64,000 nucleotides of DNA from the NCBI GenBank assembly GCA_032622095.1, contig CP136062.1, forward strand, positions 142,122,351 through 142,186,350, given 5' to 3'. The notes below the pieces were generated by a model. That model did not search any database. It was not told where the DNA came from and saw only the letters and a program-made list of their open reading frames with translations. This document shows, piece after piece, positions 10,784 through 26,100 of this stretch (within the stretch, counting starts at the first letter, position 1; the number at the start of each line of letters is the position of its first letter). The DNA comes from Siphonodentalium dalli (lineage: Eukaryota > Mollusca > Scaphopoda > Gadilida > Siphonodentaliidae). The position numbers were made by a program, and so were the translations under genes.

Positions 10784-13700
10784 ATATGGAGCCCCAAGTT
10801 TCATAGGGTTGTAAGGACATGGCATTCCAGAATGGCCGAGTTATTGTGCCAAGTAGTTGCCTGATAGTTTGCACGAAAAACGTGTTGCTTCAGAAGTCTT
10901 CATTTGGTGTTATTGTTCTCGTTTTACAACTGGAGAAATTTTTTTCGTAATTCATCGACTTGAATACATTTCGGCTTGTCACATAAAGCAAATACAAATT
11001 ATTGGCAGGATGTAAGTGGGTCATCATTGATATTAGTAGATTGTTGCATGCAAATTATTGGCAGGATGTAAGTGGGTCATCATTGATATTAGTAGATTGT
11101 TGAAGTTGTTGCATAGTATGATACATTGCACTTCTTTTTCAGAATAAGTTATTATGCTACCCATTTCTTGCAACCCGAGAATACATTGCTGGTATTCAGG
11201 CAAGGCTTCACATATTATGTGTCCATGACACAGTTCCAGACAATGACAATAATTATCCGGTGGCGATAACAAAGACTCCTTGACATGCTTCTATTGTTTC
11301 GTGAATGGTCGAGTTTATAATCTACATGCTGTTTCAAAAACACTGAATTATGTTTGCCATTGGGTCTAATGTCACGTGGTACGGTCCGTGAATGTCGACG
11401 TTCGCTTAGAGTTAGTTCCTGATAGTTTGCTAGTATTTTACCACGAGGAAGCGGATACAGGTATGCAGCTACATGCAGACAATGCAGCACGCTTCGTGCG
11501 GAAGCAAGTTATTGTTTGTTATTCCCATGACGTACATGTCGAAATTCTAGAATGTTATGGTTCTCGTTGAATAGGAGCTGGGATAATTCTTCATACTGAA
11601 AACAAATAGGTCATGTGTCATTTCCGTGAACGACATATCGGACAGTATTGTCCAAGATGTGTGTGAAACCTTGCTTCTAATTCACGCGTTGACGGGCTAC
11701 GACATTCACAAAAACCTATAAAATGAAGCCGTTTAACTTAATAGTCAAAAGCAGTAAATCTTATGCGAATTTTGTACCAATTTGTGCAATCTATTAATGT
11801 TGACGATGACACTATATATCCTACCAAGCCGTGTGCGTGTTGGCTATATTATGGTGAGCCATAATGTCGTCAATTCGACACACCCGTTCTTATGTTGTAT
11901 AACCGAACATTGGAACACATCGTCTACCGCCAGCAGCCACTGACGCCTTAATGAATCACATTAACACGTCTTCGTGTGAACTATACCAGTGATTGACACA
12001 GCATATTAACTCCCCATCCTGGTGTGCAATGTCCTGACATGGTCGCTCTTTGATTGAGTCCTACAAACAAGGTCGGATTATACTTCCTCCCGATCTACTG
12101 TGACAACTGAGCCTTGGCTGTAAAGATTCATATGAATCTAACAAATGATCTTGTTTCACCACAGACTAATCATATAACGATGTATGTGAGAATGTCTACA
12201 ATAACCGAAATAGTGTATATTGTGACGACTCGTATGATGAGCAGAGTGAGAGAACTCAACTTATAGAATGGGAAGTAGTAGCATGCCTTGAAAACTGTTT
12301 GGCAACACAATATTATATACTGCAAAAGTAATTTCTTTATTGGCAAAACATCCTCTGTATGACAACTACTTTCGTTAACATAACATATTTCACCTGAACA
12401 GATGTTTACATCAGAGAACGCGACTTGAAAATGGAGACGGAAATTTGGGCATACAATTTCAATTTTCATAAAAATTATATATTTTGATATTACTTATCTA
12501 AACTGACCCAAAAGACACATGTTAGTGATGATTGTTTTAATATTTTTCACATTGACTTCTATCAAGTATTCCCCCAATAAATGAGTATTATAGTCCTTAA
12601 GACAACCAATTATTCATTAGGTTAAATTAAATGAAGCAAAAGTAGGGTTCGTTCGGTTTGTTTATGGTTACCAGTGAACTCATGATTAACAATTCCCTTG
12701 TCCCCAGATAACGAACTCAGTCATGTCCGTGGCGGAAAGTGTGAGAAACTTCGATTTTGTTGGCCGTTTTGGATGCCATCCTAAACTTATTGTCAAATAT
12801 GGAGCGTATGTAATGCCATATCTATTGTCAGTTGTGATCACTCTCGCGACATGCGCGGCACAAATAAGAAAATACCATTCTGTATAACGTAAGTCTTACT
12901 CATAAGCCTTTGTAGCCATATGTGTTCAGTTGAAATATATATATATATAATCTTTCCATTAAAATTCAAGTAAAAATTGAAAAATATACAAAATAGTTGC
13001 CATAAAGGTGATCGTATGAGGTTTTATGAACTTACTGATTCTAGACCAGTGTTGTCGCGAGGTTATACCATAGCCTGTAAAAATTTCATCACAATATTGA
13101 AAGTTTTACATAAATTAGTAAAATTTCTCATTTTTCACAATTTTTTTCAAATTTTAATCTTAGATCACGTTCAGACACCGTTATTTATAATTCCCTCATA
13201 ACTCTCTATACTGTTTCAGTTTATGCTTCTAAAACCAACTTGACATCCAGCATTCTAAGTGTAAACTACATAATTCGTTTTTCTGCAAAATTTATATTTT
13301 AGGGGTGGGGTTAAGTTTACACTCATATCACAGCAACACTCTTGCCATTCCATTTATAAGTGACACTGCTTTTCAAAATCCAAGTAATTTTTCGCGATTT
13401 CAAAATATTTATCGCATTTTTTTCTAACTAGCTCATAAATTGGTCTAGTTTTGTATCTCATGTTATTTAATAATAATTTCTTATTAATATAAACGATAAA
13501 TTCTGCAGTTTATAACTGCAATATTTTGTTTATGCTCTGACACTTGTACTCGAGAAAATTTTAATTTTATTTTAGGGGTAAGAGTTGTATTCCCTGAAAA
13601 AACTATTTTGGGACACTTTCTGAAACGGGCAACAAGCAAAATCTGATGCGCCATATGATTACCTTTAATTTTATATATAGAAACCTTTGTTGGAGGGGGG

Positions 13701-13866
13701 TGCAGCCAATTTGAAAAATATCTTGCTTGGCCCACGGACTATAAGCAAATTGCCTTTACTTGACTGACTTCTTGGTCCAGGATTGACTATATTATGGAGC
13801 CTTTATTCAGCGTCAGAGGGCATTGGGGCTTCTTTGTGCTAGGAGCCTGCGACAAGTCCTTTACGC
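10784..13866 (+). repeat. Array unit 3 (3083 bp)
   Basis: Private changes are AAGCAAATAC near 10987 and GAGTTTATAATC near 11312 (the others have GAGTGCATAATC). HEEADT relic at 11376-11570. It is the last copy with the longer form of the 3-bp indel. Confidence 0.95.
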
Positions 13867-16800
13867 ATATGGAGCCCCAAGTTTCATAGGGTTGTAAGGA
13901 CATGGCATTCCAGAATGGCCGAGTTATTGTGCCAAGTAGTTGCCTGATAGTTTGCACGAAAAACGTGTTGCTTCAGAAGTCTTCATTTGGTGTTATTGTT
14001 CTCGTTTTACAACTGGAGAAATTTTTTTCGTAATTCATCGACTTGAATACATTTCGGCTTGTCACATAAAGCACATACAAATTATTGGCAGGATGTAAGT
14101 GGGTCATCATTGATATTAGTAGATTGTTGCATGCAAATTATTGGCAGGATGTAAGTGGGTCATCATTGATATTAGTAGATTGTTGAAGTTGTTGCATAGT
14201 ATGATACATTGCACTTCTTTTTCAGAATAAGTTATTATGCTACCCATTTCTTGCAACCCGAGAATACATTGCTGGTATTCAGGCAAGGCTTCACATATTA
14301 TGTGTCCATGACACAGTTCCAGACAATGACAATAATTATCCGGTGGCGATAACAAAGACTCCTTGACATGCTTCTATTGTTTCGTGAATGGTCGAGTGCA
14401 TAATCTACATGCTGTTTCAAAAACACTGAATTATGTTTGCCATTGGGTCTAATGTCACGTGGTACGGTCCGTGAATGTCGACGTTCGCTTAGAGTTAGTT
14501 CCTGATAGTTTGCTAGTATTTTACCACGAGGAAGCGGATACAGGTATGCAGCTACATGCAGACAATGCAGCACGCTTCGTGCGGAAGCAAGTTATTGTTT
14601 GTTATTCCCATGACGTACATGTCGAAATTGTAGAATGTTATGGTTCTCGTTGAATAGGAGCTGGGATAATTCTTCATACTGAAAACAAATAGGTCATGTG
14701 TCATTTCCGTGAACGACATATCGGACAGTATTGTCCAAGATGTGTGTGAAACCTTGCTTCTAATTCACGCGTTGACGGGCTACGACATTCACAAAAACCT
14801 ATAAAATGAAGCCGTTTAACTTAATAGTCAAAAGCAGTAAATCTTATGCGAATTTTGTACCAATTTGTGCAATCTATTAATGTTGACGATGACACTATAT
14901 ATCCTACCAAGTGTGCATGTGGGCTATATTATGGTGAGCCATAATGTCGTCAATTCGACACACACGTTCTTATGTTGTATAACCGAACATTGGAACACAT
15001 CGTCTACCGCCAGCAGCCACTGACGCCTTAAGGAATCACATTAACACGTCTTCGTGTGAACTATACCAGTGATTGACACAGCATATTAACTCCCCATCCT
15101 GGTGTGCAATGTCCTGACATGGTCGCTCTTTGATTGAGTCCTACAAACAAGGTCGGATTATACTTCCTCCCGATCTACTGTGACAACTGAGCCTTGGCTG
15201 TAAAGATTCATATGAATCTAACAAATGATCTTGTTTCACCACAGACTAATCATATAACGATGTATGTGAGAATGTCTACAATAACCGAAATAGTGTATAT
15301 TGTGACGACTCGTATGATGAGCAGAGTGAGAGAACTCAACTTATAGAATGGGAAGTAGTAGCATGCCTTGAAAACTGTTTGGCAACACAATATTATATAC
15401 TGCAAAAGTAATTTCTTTATTGGCAAAACATCCTCTGTATGACAACTACTTTCGTTAACATAACATATTTCACCTGAACAGATGTTTACATCAGAGAACG
15501 CGACTTGAAAATGGAGACGGAAATTTGGGCATACAATTTCAATTTTCATAAAAATTATATATTTTGATATTACTTATCTAAACTGACCCAAAAGACACAT
15601 GTTAGTGATGATTGTTTTAATATTTTTCACATTGACTTCTATCAAGTATTCCCCCAATAAATGAGTATTATAGTCCTTAAGACAACCAATTATTCATTAG
15701 GTTAAATTAAATGAAGCAAAAGTAGGGTTCGTTCGGTTTGTTTATGGTTACCAGTGAACTCATGATTAACAATTCCCTTGTCCCCAGATAACGAACTCAG
15801 TCATGTCCGTGGCGGAAAGTGTGAGAAACTTCGATTTTGTTGGCCGTTTTGGATGCCATCCTAAACTTATTGTCAAATATGGAGCGTATGTAATGCCATA
15901 TCTATTGTCAGTTGTGATCACTCTCGCGACATGCGCGGCACAAATAAGAAAATACCATTCTGTATAACGTAAGTCTTACTCATAAGCCTTTGTAGCCATA
16001 TGTGTTCAGTTGAAATATATATATATATAATCTTTCCATTAAAATTCAAGTAAAAATTGAAAAATATACAAAATAGTTGCCATAAAGGTGATCGTATGAG
16101 GTTTTATGAACTTACTGATTCTAGACCAGTGTTGTCGCGAGGTTATACCATAGCCTGTAAAAATTTCATCACAATGTTGAAAGTTTTACATAAATTAGTA
16201 AAATTTCTCATTTTTCACAATTTTTTTCAAATTTTAATCTTAGATCACGTTCAGACACCGTTATTTATAATTCCCTCATAACTCTCTATACTGTTTCAGT
16301 TTATGCTTCTAAAACCAACTTGACATCCAGCATTCTAAGTGTAAACTACATAATTCGTTTTTCTGCAAAATTTATATTTTAGGGGTGGGGTTAAGTTTAC
16401 ACTCATATCACAGCAACACTCTTGCCATTCCATTTATAAGTGACACTGCTTTTCAAAATCCAAGTAATTTTTCGCGATTTCAAAATATTTATCGCATTTT
16501 TTTCTAACTAGCTCATAAATTGGTCTAGTTTTGTATCTCATGTTATTTAATAATAATTTCTTATTAATATAAACGATAAATTCTGCAGTTTATAACTGCA
16601 ATATTTTGTTTATGCTCTGACACTTGTACTCGAGAAAATTTTAATTTTATTTTAGGGGTAAGAGTTGTATTCCCTGAAAAAACTATTTTGGGACACTTTC
16701 TGAAACGGGCAACAAGCAAAATCTGATGCGCCATATGATTACCTTTAATTTTATATATAGAAACCTTTGTTGGAGGGGGGTGCAGCCAATTTGAAAAATA

Positions 16801-16946
16801 TCTTGCTTGGCCCACGGACTATAAGCAAATTGCCTTTACTTGACTGACTTCTTGGTCCAGGATTGACTATATTATGGAGCCTTTATTCAGCGTCAGAGGG
16901 CATTGGGGCTTCTTTGTGCTAGGAGCCTGCGACAAGTCCTTTACGC
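13867..16946 (+). repeat. Array unit 4 (3080 bp)
   Basis: First copy of the second subfamily: AAGTGTGCATGTGGGC near 14910 (3 bp shorter), CTTAAGGAATC near 15029, and ACAATGTTGAAAG near 16172. It carries ATTGTAGAATG near 14629. HEEADT relic at 14459-14653. Confidence 0.95.
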
Positions 16947-19900
16947 ATATGGAGCCCCAAGTTTCATAGGGTTGTAAGGACATGGCATTCCAGAATGGCC
17001 GAGTTATTGTGCCAAGTAGTTGCCTGATAGTTTGCACGAAAAACGTGTTGCTTCAGAAGTCTTCATTTGGTGTTATTGTTCTCGTTTTACAACTGGAGAA
17101 ATTTTTTTCGTAATTCATCGACTTGAATACATTTCGGCTTGTCACATAAAGCACATACAAATTATTGGCAGGATGTAAGTGGGTCATCATTGATATTAGT
17201 AGATTGTTGCATGCAAATTATTGGCAGGATGTAAGTGGGTCATCATTGATATTAGTAGATTGTTGAAGTTGTTGCATAGTATGATACATTGCACTTCTTT
17301 TTCAGAATAAGTTATTATGCTACCCATTTCTTGCAACCCGAGAATACATTGCTGGTATTCAGGCAAGGCTTCACATATTATGTGTCCATGACACAGTTCC
17401 AGACAATGACAATAATTATCCGGTGGCGATAACAAAGACTCCTTGACATGCTTCTATTGTTTCGTGAATGGTCGAGTGCATAATCTACATGCTGTTTCAA
17501 AAACACTGAATTATGTTTGCCATTGGGTCTAATGTCACGTGGTACGGTCCGTGAATGTCGACGTTCGCTTAGAGTTAGTTCCTGATAGTTTGCTAGTATT
17601 TTACCACGAGGAAGCGGATACAGGTATGCAGCTACATGCAGACAATGCAGCACGCTTCGTGCGGAAGCAAGTTATTGTTTGTTATTCCCATGACGTACAT
17701 GTCGAAATTGTAGAATGTTATGGTTCTCGTTGAATAGGAGCTGGGATAATTCTTCATACTGAAAACAAATAGGTCATGTGTCATTTCCGTGAACGACATA
17801 TCGGACAGTATTGTCCAAGATGTGTGTGAAACCTTGCTTCTAATTCACGCGTTGACGGGCTACGACATTCACAAAAACCTATAAAATGAAGCCGTTTAAC
17901 TTAATAGTCAAAAGCAGTAAATCTTATGCGAATTTTGTACCAATTTGTGCAATCTATTAATGTTGACGATGACACTATATATCCTACCAAGTGTGCATGT
18001 GGGCTATATTATGGTGAGCCATAATGTCGTCAATTCGACACACACGTTCTTATGTTGTATAACCGAACATTGGAACACATCGTCTACCGCCAGCAGCCAC
18101 TGACGCCTTAAGGAATCACATTAACACGTCTTCGTGTGAACTATACCAGTGATTGACACAGCATATTAACTCCCCATCCTGGTGTGCAATGTCCTGACAT
18201 GGTCGCTCTTTGATTGAGTCCTACAAACAAGGTCGGATTATACTTCCTCCCGATCTACTGTGACAACTGAGCCTTGGCTGTAAAGATTCATATGAATCTA
18301 ACAAATGATCTTGTTTCACCACAGACTAATCATATAACGATGTATGTGAGAATGTCTACAATAACCGAAATAGTGTATATTGTGACGACTCGTATGATGA
18401 GCAGAGTGAGAGAACTCAACTTATAGAATGGGAAGTAGTAGCATGCCTTGAAAACTGTTTGGCAACACAATATTATATACTGCAAAAGTAATTTCTTTAT
18501 TGGCAAAACATCCTCTGTATGACAACTACTTTCGTTAACATAACATATTTCACCTGAACAGATGTTTACATCAGAGAACGCGACTTGAAAATGGAGACGG
18601 AAATTTGGGCATACAATTTCAATTTTCATAAAAATTATATATTTTGATATTACTTATCTAAACTGACCCAAAAGACACATGTTAGTGATGATTGTTTTAA
18701 TATTTTTCACATTGACTTCTATCAAGTATTCCCCCAATAAATGAGTATTATAGTCCTTAAGACAACCAATTATTCATTAGGTTAAATTAAATGAAGCAAA
18801 AGTAGGGTTCGTTCGGTTTGTTTATGGTTACCAGTGAACTCATGATTAACAATTCCCTTGTCCCCAGATAACGAACTCAGTCATGTCCGTGGCGGAAAGT
18901 GTGAGAAACTTCGATTTTGTTGGCCGTTTTGGATGCCATCCTAAACTTATTGTCAAATATGGAGCGTATGTAATGCCATATCTATTGTCAGTTGTGATCA
19001 CTCTCGCGACATGCGCGGCACAAATAAGAAAATACCATTCTGTATAACGTAAGTCTTACTCATAAGCCTTTGTAGCCATATGTGTTCAGTTGAAATATAT
19101 ATATATATAATCTTTCCATTAAAATTCAAGTAAAAATTGAAAAATATACAAAATAGTTGCCATAAAGGTGATCGTATGAGGTTTTATGAACTTACTGATT
19201 CTAGACCAGTGTTGTCGCGAGGTTATACCATAGCCTGTAAAAATTTCATCACAATGTTGAAAGTTTTACATAAATTAGTAAAATTTCTCATTTTTCACAA
19301 TTTTTTTCAAATTTTAATCTTAGATCACGTTCAGACACCGTTATTTATAATTCCCTCATAACTCTCTATACTGTTTCAGTTTATGCTTCTAAAACCAACT
19401 TGACATCCAGCATTCTAAGTGTAAACTACATAATTCGTTTTTCTGCAAAATTTATATTTTAGGGGTGGGGTTAAGTTTACACTCATATCACAGCAACACT
19501 CTTGCCATTCCATTTATAAGTGACACTGCTTTTCAAAATCCAAGTAATTTTTCGCGATTTCAAAATATTTATCGCATTTTTTTCTAACTAGCTCATAAAT
19601 TGGTCTAGTTTTGTATCTCATGTTATTTAATAATAATTTCTTATTAATATAAACGATAAATTCTGCAGTTTATAACTGCAATATTTTGTTTATGCTCTGA
19701 CACTTGTACTCGAGAAAATTTTAATTTTATTTTAGGGGTAAGAGTTGTATTCCCTGAAAAAACTATTTTGGGACACTTTCTGAAACGGGCAACAAGCAAA
19801 ATCTGATGCGCCATATGATTACCTTTAATTTTATATATAGAAACCTTTGTTGGAGGGGGGTGCAGCCAATTTGAAAAATATCTTGCTTGGCCCACGGACT

Positions 19901-20026
19901 ATAAGCAAATTGCCTTTACTTGACTGACTTCTTGGTCCAGGATTGACTATATTATGGAGCCTTTATTCAGCGTCAGAGGGCATTGGGGCTTCTTTGTGCT
20001 AGGAGCCTGCGACAAGTCCTTTACGC
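16947..20026 (+). repeat. Array unit 5 (3080 bp)
   Basis: Second-subfamily copy, matching unit 4 at every diagnostic site I compared. HEEADT relic at 17539-17733. Confidence 0.95.
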
Positions 20027-23000
20027 ATATGGAGCCCCAAGTTTCATAGGGTTGTAAGGACATGGCATTCCAGAATGGCCGAGTTATTGTGCCAAGTAGT
20101 TGCCTGATAGTTTGCACGAAAAACGTGTTGCTTCAGAAGTCTTCATTTGGTGTTATTGTTCTCGTTTTACAACTGGAGAAATTTTTTTCGTAATTCATCG
20201 ACTTGAATACATTTCGGCTTGTCACATAAAGCACATACAAATTATTGGCAGGATGTAAGTGGGTCATCATTGATATTAGTAGATTGTTGCATGCAAATTA
20301 TTGGCAGGATGTAAGTGGGTCATCATTGATATTAGTAGATTGTTGAAGTTGTTGCATAGTATGATACATTGCACTTCTTTTTCAGAATAAGTTATTATGC
20401 TACCCATTTCTTGCAACCCGAGAATACATTGCTGGTATTCAGGCAAGGCTTCACATATTATGTGTCCATGACACAGTTCCAGACAATGACAATAATTATC
20501 CGGTGGCGATAACAAAGACTCCTTGACATGCTTCTATTGTTTCGTGAATGGTCGAGTGCATAATCTACATGCTGTTTCAAAAACACTGAATTATGTTTGC
20601 CATTGGGTCTAATGTCACGTGGTACGGTCCGTGAATGTCGACGTTCGCTTAGAGTTAGTTCCTGATAGTTTGCTAGTATTTTACCACGAGGAAGCGGATA
20701 CAGGTATGCAGCTACATGCAGACAATGCAGCACGCTTCGTGCGGAAGCAAGTTATTGTTTGTTATTCCCATGACGTACATGTCGAAATTGTAGAATGTTA
20801 TGGTTCTCGTTGAATAGGAGCTGGGATAATTCTTCATACTGAAAACAAATAGGTCATGTTTCATTTCCGTGAACGACATATCGGACAGTATTGTCCAAGA
20901 TGTGTGTGAAACCTTGCTTCTAATTCACGCGTTGACGGGCTACGACATTCACAAAAACCTATAAAATGAAGCCGTTTAACTTAATAGTCAAAAGCAGTAA
21001 ATCTTATGCGAATTTTGTACCAATTTGTGCAATCTATTAATGTTGACGATGACACTATATATCCTACCAAGTGTGCATGTGGGCTATATTATGGTGAGCC
21101 ATAATGTCGTCAATTCGACACACACGTTCTTATGTTGTATAACCGAACATTGGAACACATCGTCTACCGCCAGCAGCCACTGACGCCTTAAGGAATCACA
21201 TTAACACGTCTTCGTGTGAACTATACCAGTGATTGACACAGCATATTAACTCCCCATCCTGGTGTGCAATGTCCTGACATGGTCGCTCTTTGATTGAGTC
21301 CTACAAACAAGGTCGGATTATACTTCCTCCCGATCTACTGTGACAACTGAGCCTTGGCTGTAAAGATTCATATGAATCTAACAAATGATCTTGTTTCACC
21401 ACAGACTAATCATATAACGATGTATGTGAGAATGTCTACAATAACCGAAATAGTGTATATTGTGACGACTCGTATGATGAGCAGAGTGAGAGAACTCAAC
21501 TTATAGAATGGGAAGTAGTAGCATGCCTTGAAAACTGTTTGGCAACACAATATTATATACTGCAAAAGTAATTTCTTTATTGGCAAAACATCCTCTGTAT
21601 GACAACTACTTTCGTTAACATAACATATTTCACCTGAACAGATGTTTACATCAGAGAACGCGACTTGAAAATGGAGACGGAAATTTGGGCATACAATTTC
21701 AATTTTCATAAAAATTATATATTTTGATATTACTTATCTAAACTGACCCAAAAGACACATGTTAGTGATGATTGTTTTAATATTTTTCACATTGACTTCT
21801 ATCAAGTATTCCCCCAATAAATGAGTATTATAGTCCTTAAGACAACCAATTATTCATTAGGTTAAATTAAATGAAGCAAAAGTAGGGTTCGTTCGGTTTG
21901 TTTATGGTTACCAGTGAACTCATGATTAACAATTCCCTTGTCCCCAGATAACGAACTCAGTCATGTCCGTGGCGGAAAGTGTGAGAAACTTCGATTTTGT
22001 TGGCCGTTTTGGATGCCATCCTAAACTTATTGTCAAATATGGAGCGTATGTAATGCCATATCTATTGTCAGTTGTGATCACTCTCGCGACATGCGCGGCA
22101 CAAATAAGAAAATACCATTCTGTATAACGTAAGTCTTACTCATAAGCCTTTGTAGCCATATGTGTTCAGTTGAAATATATATATATATAATCTTTCCATT
22201 AAAATTCAAGTAAAAATTGAAAAATATACAAAATAGTTGCCATAAAGGTGATCGTATGAGGTTTTATGAACTTACTGATTCTAGACCAGTGTTGTCGCGA
22301 GGTTATACCATAGCCTGTAAAAATTTCATCACAATGTTGAAAGTTTTACATAAATTAGTAAAATTTCTCATTTTTCACAATTTTTTTCAAATTTTAATCT
22401 TAGATCACGTTCAGACACCGTTATTTATAATTCCCTCATAACTCTCTATACTGTTTCAGTTTATGCTTCTAAAACCAACTTGACATCCAGCATTCTAAGT
22501 GTAAACTACATAATTCGTTTTTCTGCAAAATTTATATTTTAGGGGTGGGGTTAAGTTTACACTCATATCACAGCAACACTCTTGCCATTCCATTTATAAG
22601 TGACACTGCTTTTCAAAATCCAAGTAATTTTTCGCGATTTCAAAATATTTATCGCATTTTTTTCTAACTAGCTCATAAATTGGTCTAGTTTTGTATCTCA
22701 TGTTATTTAATAATAATTTCTTATTAATATAAACGATAAATTCTGCAGTTTATAACTGCAATATTTTGTTTATGCTCTGACACTTGTACTCGAGAAAATT
22801 TTAATTTTATTTTAGGGGTAAGAGTTGTATTCCCTGAAAAAACTATTTTGGGACACTTTCTGAAACGGGCAACAAGCAAAATCTGATGCGCCATATGATT
22901 ACCTTTAATTTTATATATAGAAACCTTTGTTGGAGGGGGGTGCAGCCAATTTGAAAAATATCTTGCTTGGCCCACGGACTATAAGCAAATTGCCTTTACT

Positions 23001-23106
23001 TGACTGACTTCTTGGTCCAGGATTGACTATATTATGGAGCCTTTATTCAGCGTCAGAGGGCATTGGGGCTTCTTTGTGCTAGGAGCCTGCGACAAGTCCT
23101 TTACGC
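20027..23106 (+). repeat. Array unit 6 (3080 bp)
   Basis: Second-subfamily copy with GGTCATGTTTCAT near 20854 (GTGTCAT in units 1-5), a change shared only with unit 7. HEEADT relic at 20619-20813. Confidence 0.95.
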
Positions 23107-26100
23107 ATATGGAGCCCCAAGTTTCATAGGGTTGTAAGGACATGGCATTCCAGAATGGCCGAGTTATTGTGCCAAGTAGTTGCCTGATAGTTTGCACGAA
23201 AAACGTGTTGCTTCAGAAGTCTTCATTTGGTGTTATTGTTCTCGTTTTACAACTGGAGAAATTTTTTTCGTAATTCATCGACTTGAATACATTTCGGCTT
23301 GTCACATAAAGCACATACAAATTATTGGCAGGATGTAAGTGGGTCATCATTGATATTAGTAGATTGTTGCATGCAAATTATTGGCAGGATGTAAGTGGGT
23401 CATCATTGATATTAGTAGATTGTTGAAGTTGTTGCATAGTATGATACATTGCACTTCTTTTTCAGAATAAGTTATTATGCTACCCATTTCTTGCAACCCG
23501 AGAATACATTGCTGGTATTCAGGCAAGGCTTCACATATTATGTGTCCATGACACAGTTCCAGACAATGACAATAATTATCCGGTGGCGATAACAAAGACT
23601 CCTTGACATGCTTCTATTGTTTCGTGAATGGTCGAGTGCATAATCTACATGCTGTTTCAAAAACACTGAATTATGTTTGCCATTGGGTCTAATGTCACGT
23701 GGTACGGTCCGTGAATGTCGACGTTCGCTTAGAGTTAGTTCCTGATAGTTTGCTAGTATTTTACCACGAGGAAGCGGATACAGGTATGCAGCTACATGCA
23801 GACAATGCAGCACGCTTCGTGCGGAAGCAAGTTATTGTTTGTTATTCCCATGACGTACATGTCGAAATTCTAGAATGTTATGGTTCTCGTTGAATAGGAG
23901 CTGGGATAATTCTTCATACTGAAAACAAATAGGTCATGTTTCATTTCCGTGAACGACATATCGGACAGTATTGTCCAAGATGTGTGTGAAACCTTGCTTC
24001 TAATTCACGCGTTGACGGGCTACGACATTCACAAAAACCTATAAAATGAAGCCGTTTAACTTAATAGTCAAAAGCAGTAAATCTTATGCGAATTTTGTAC
24101 CAATTTGTGCAATCTATTAATGTTGACGATGACACTATATATCCTACCAAGTGTGCATGTGGGCTATATTATGGTGAGCCATAATGTCGTCAATTCGACA
24201 CACACGTTCTTATGTTGTATAACCGAACATTGGAACACATCGTCTACCGCCAGCAGCCACTGACGCCTTAAGGAATCACATTAACACGTCTTCGTGTGAA
24301 CTATACCAGTGATTGACACAGCATATTAACTCCCCATCCTGGTGTGCAATGTCCTGACATGGTCGCTCTTTGATTGAGTCCTACAAACAAGGTCGGATTA
24401 TACTTCCTCCCGATCTACTGTGACAACTGAGCCTTGGCTGTAAAGATTCATATGAATCTAACAAATGATCTTGTTTCACCACAGACTAATCATATAACGA
24501 TGTATGTGAGAATGTCTACAATAACCGAAATAGTGTATATTGTGACGACTCGTATGATGAGCAGAGTGAGAGAACTCAACTTATAGAATGGGAAGTAGTA
24601 GCATGCCTTGAAAACTGTTTGGCAACACAATATTATATACTGCAAAAGTAATTTCTTTATTGGCAAAACATCCTCTGTATGACAACTACTTTCGTTAACA
24701 TAACATATTTCACCTGAACAGATGTTTACATCAGAGAACGCGACTTGAAAATGGAGACGGAAATTTGGGCATACAATTTCAATTTTCATAAAAATTATAT
24801 ATTTTGATATTACTTATCTAAACTGACCCAAAAGACACATGTTAGTGATGATTGTTTTAATATTTTTCACATTGACTTCTATCTAGTATTCCCCCAATAA
24901 ATGAGTATTATAGTCCTTAAGACAACCAATTATTCATTAGGTTAAATTAAATGAAGCAAAAGTAGGGTTCGTTCGGTTTGTTTATGGTTACCAGTGAACT
25001 CATGATTAACAATTCCCTTGTCCCCAGATAACGAACTCAGTCATGTCCGTGGCGGAAAGTGTGAGAAACTTCGATTTTGTTGGCCGTTTTGGATGCCATC
25101 CTAAACTTATTGTCAAATATGGAGCGTATGTAATGCCATATCTATTGTCAGTTGTGATCACTCTCGCGACATGCGCGGCACAAATAAGAAAATACCATTC
25201 TGTATAACGTAAGTCTTACTCATAAGCCTTTGTAGCCATATGTGTTCAGTTGAAATATATATATATATAATCTTTCCATTAAAATTCAAGTAAAAATTGA
25301 AAAATATACAAAATAGTTGCCATAAAGGTGATCGTATGAGGTTTTATGAACTTACTGATTCTAGACCAGTGTTGTCGCGAGGTTATACCATAGCCTGTAA
25401 AAATTTCATCACAATGTTGAAAGTTTTACATAAATTAGTAAAATTTCTCATTTTTCACAATTTTTTTCAAATTTTAATCTTAGATCACGTTCAGACACCG
25501 TTATTTATAATTCCCTCATAACTCTCTATACTGTTTCAGTTTATGCTTCTAAAACCAACTTGACATCCAGCATTCTAAGTGTAAACTACATAATTCGTTT
25601 TTCTGCAAAATTTATATTTTAGGGGTGGGGTTAAGTTTACACTCATATCACAGCAACACTCTTGCCATTCCATTTATAAGTGACACTGCTTTTCAAAATC
25701 CAAGTAATTTTTCGCGATTTCAAAATATTTATCGCATTTTTTTCTAACTAGCTCATAAATTGGTCTAGTTTTGTATCTCATGTTATTTAATAATAATTTC
25801 TTATTAATAAAAACGATAAATTCTGCAGTTTATAACTGCAATATTTTGTTTATGCTCTGACACTTGTACTCGAGAAAATTTTAATTTTATTTTAGGGGTA
25901 AGAGTTGTATTCCCTGAAAAAACTATTTTGGGACACTTTCTGAAACGGGCAACAAGCAAAATCTGATGCGCCATATGATTACCTTTAATTTTATATATAG
26001 AAACCTTTGTTGGAGGGGGGTGCAGCCAATTTGAAAAATATCTTGCTTGGCCCACGGACTATAAGCAAATTGCCTTTACTTGACTGACTTCTTGGTCCAG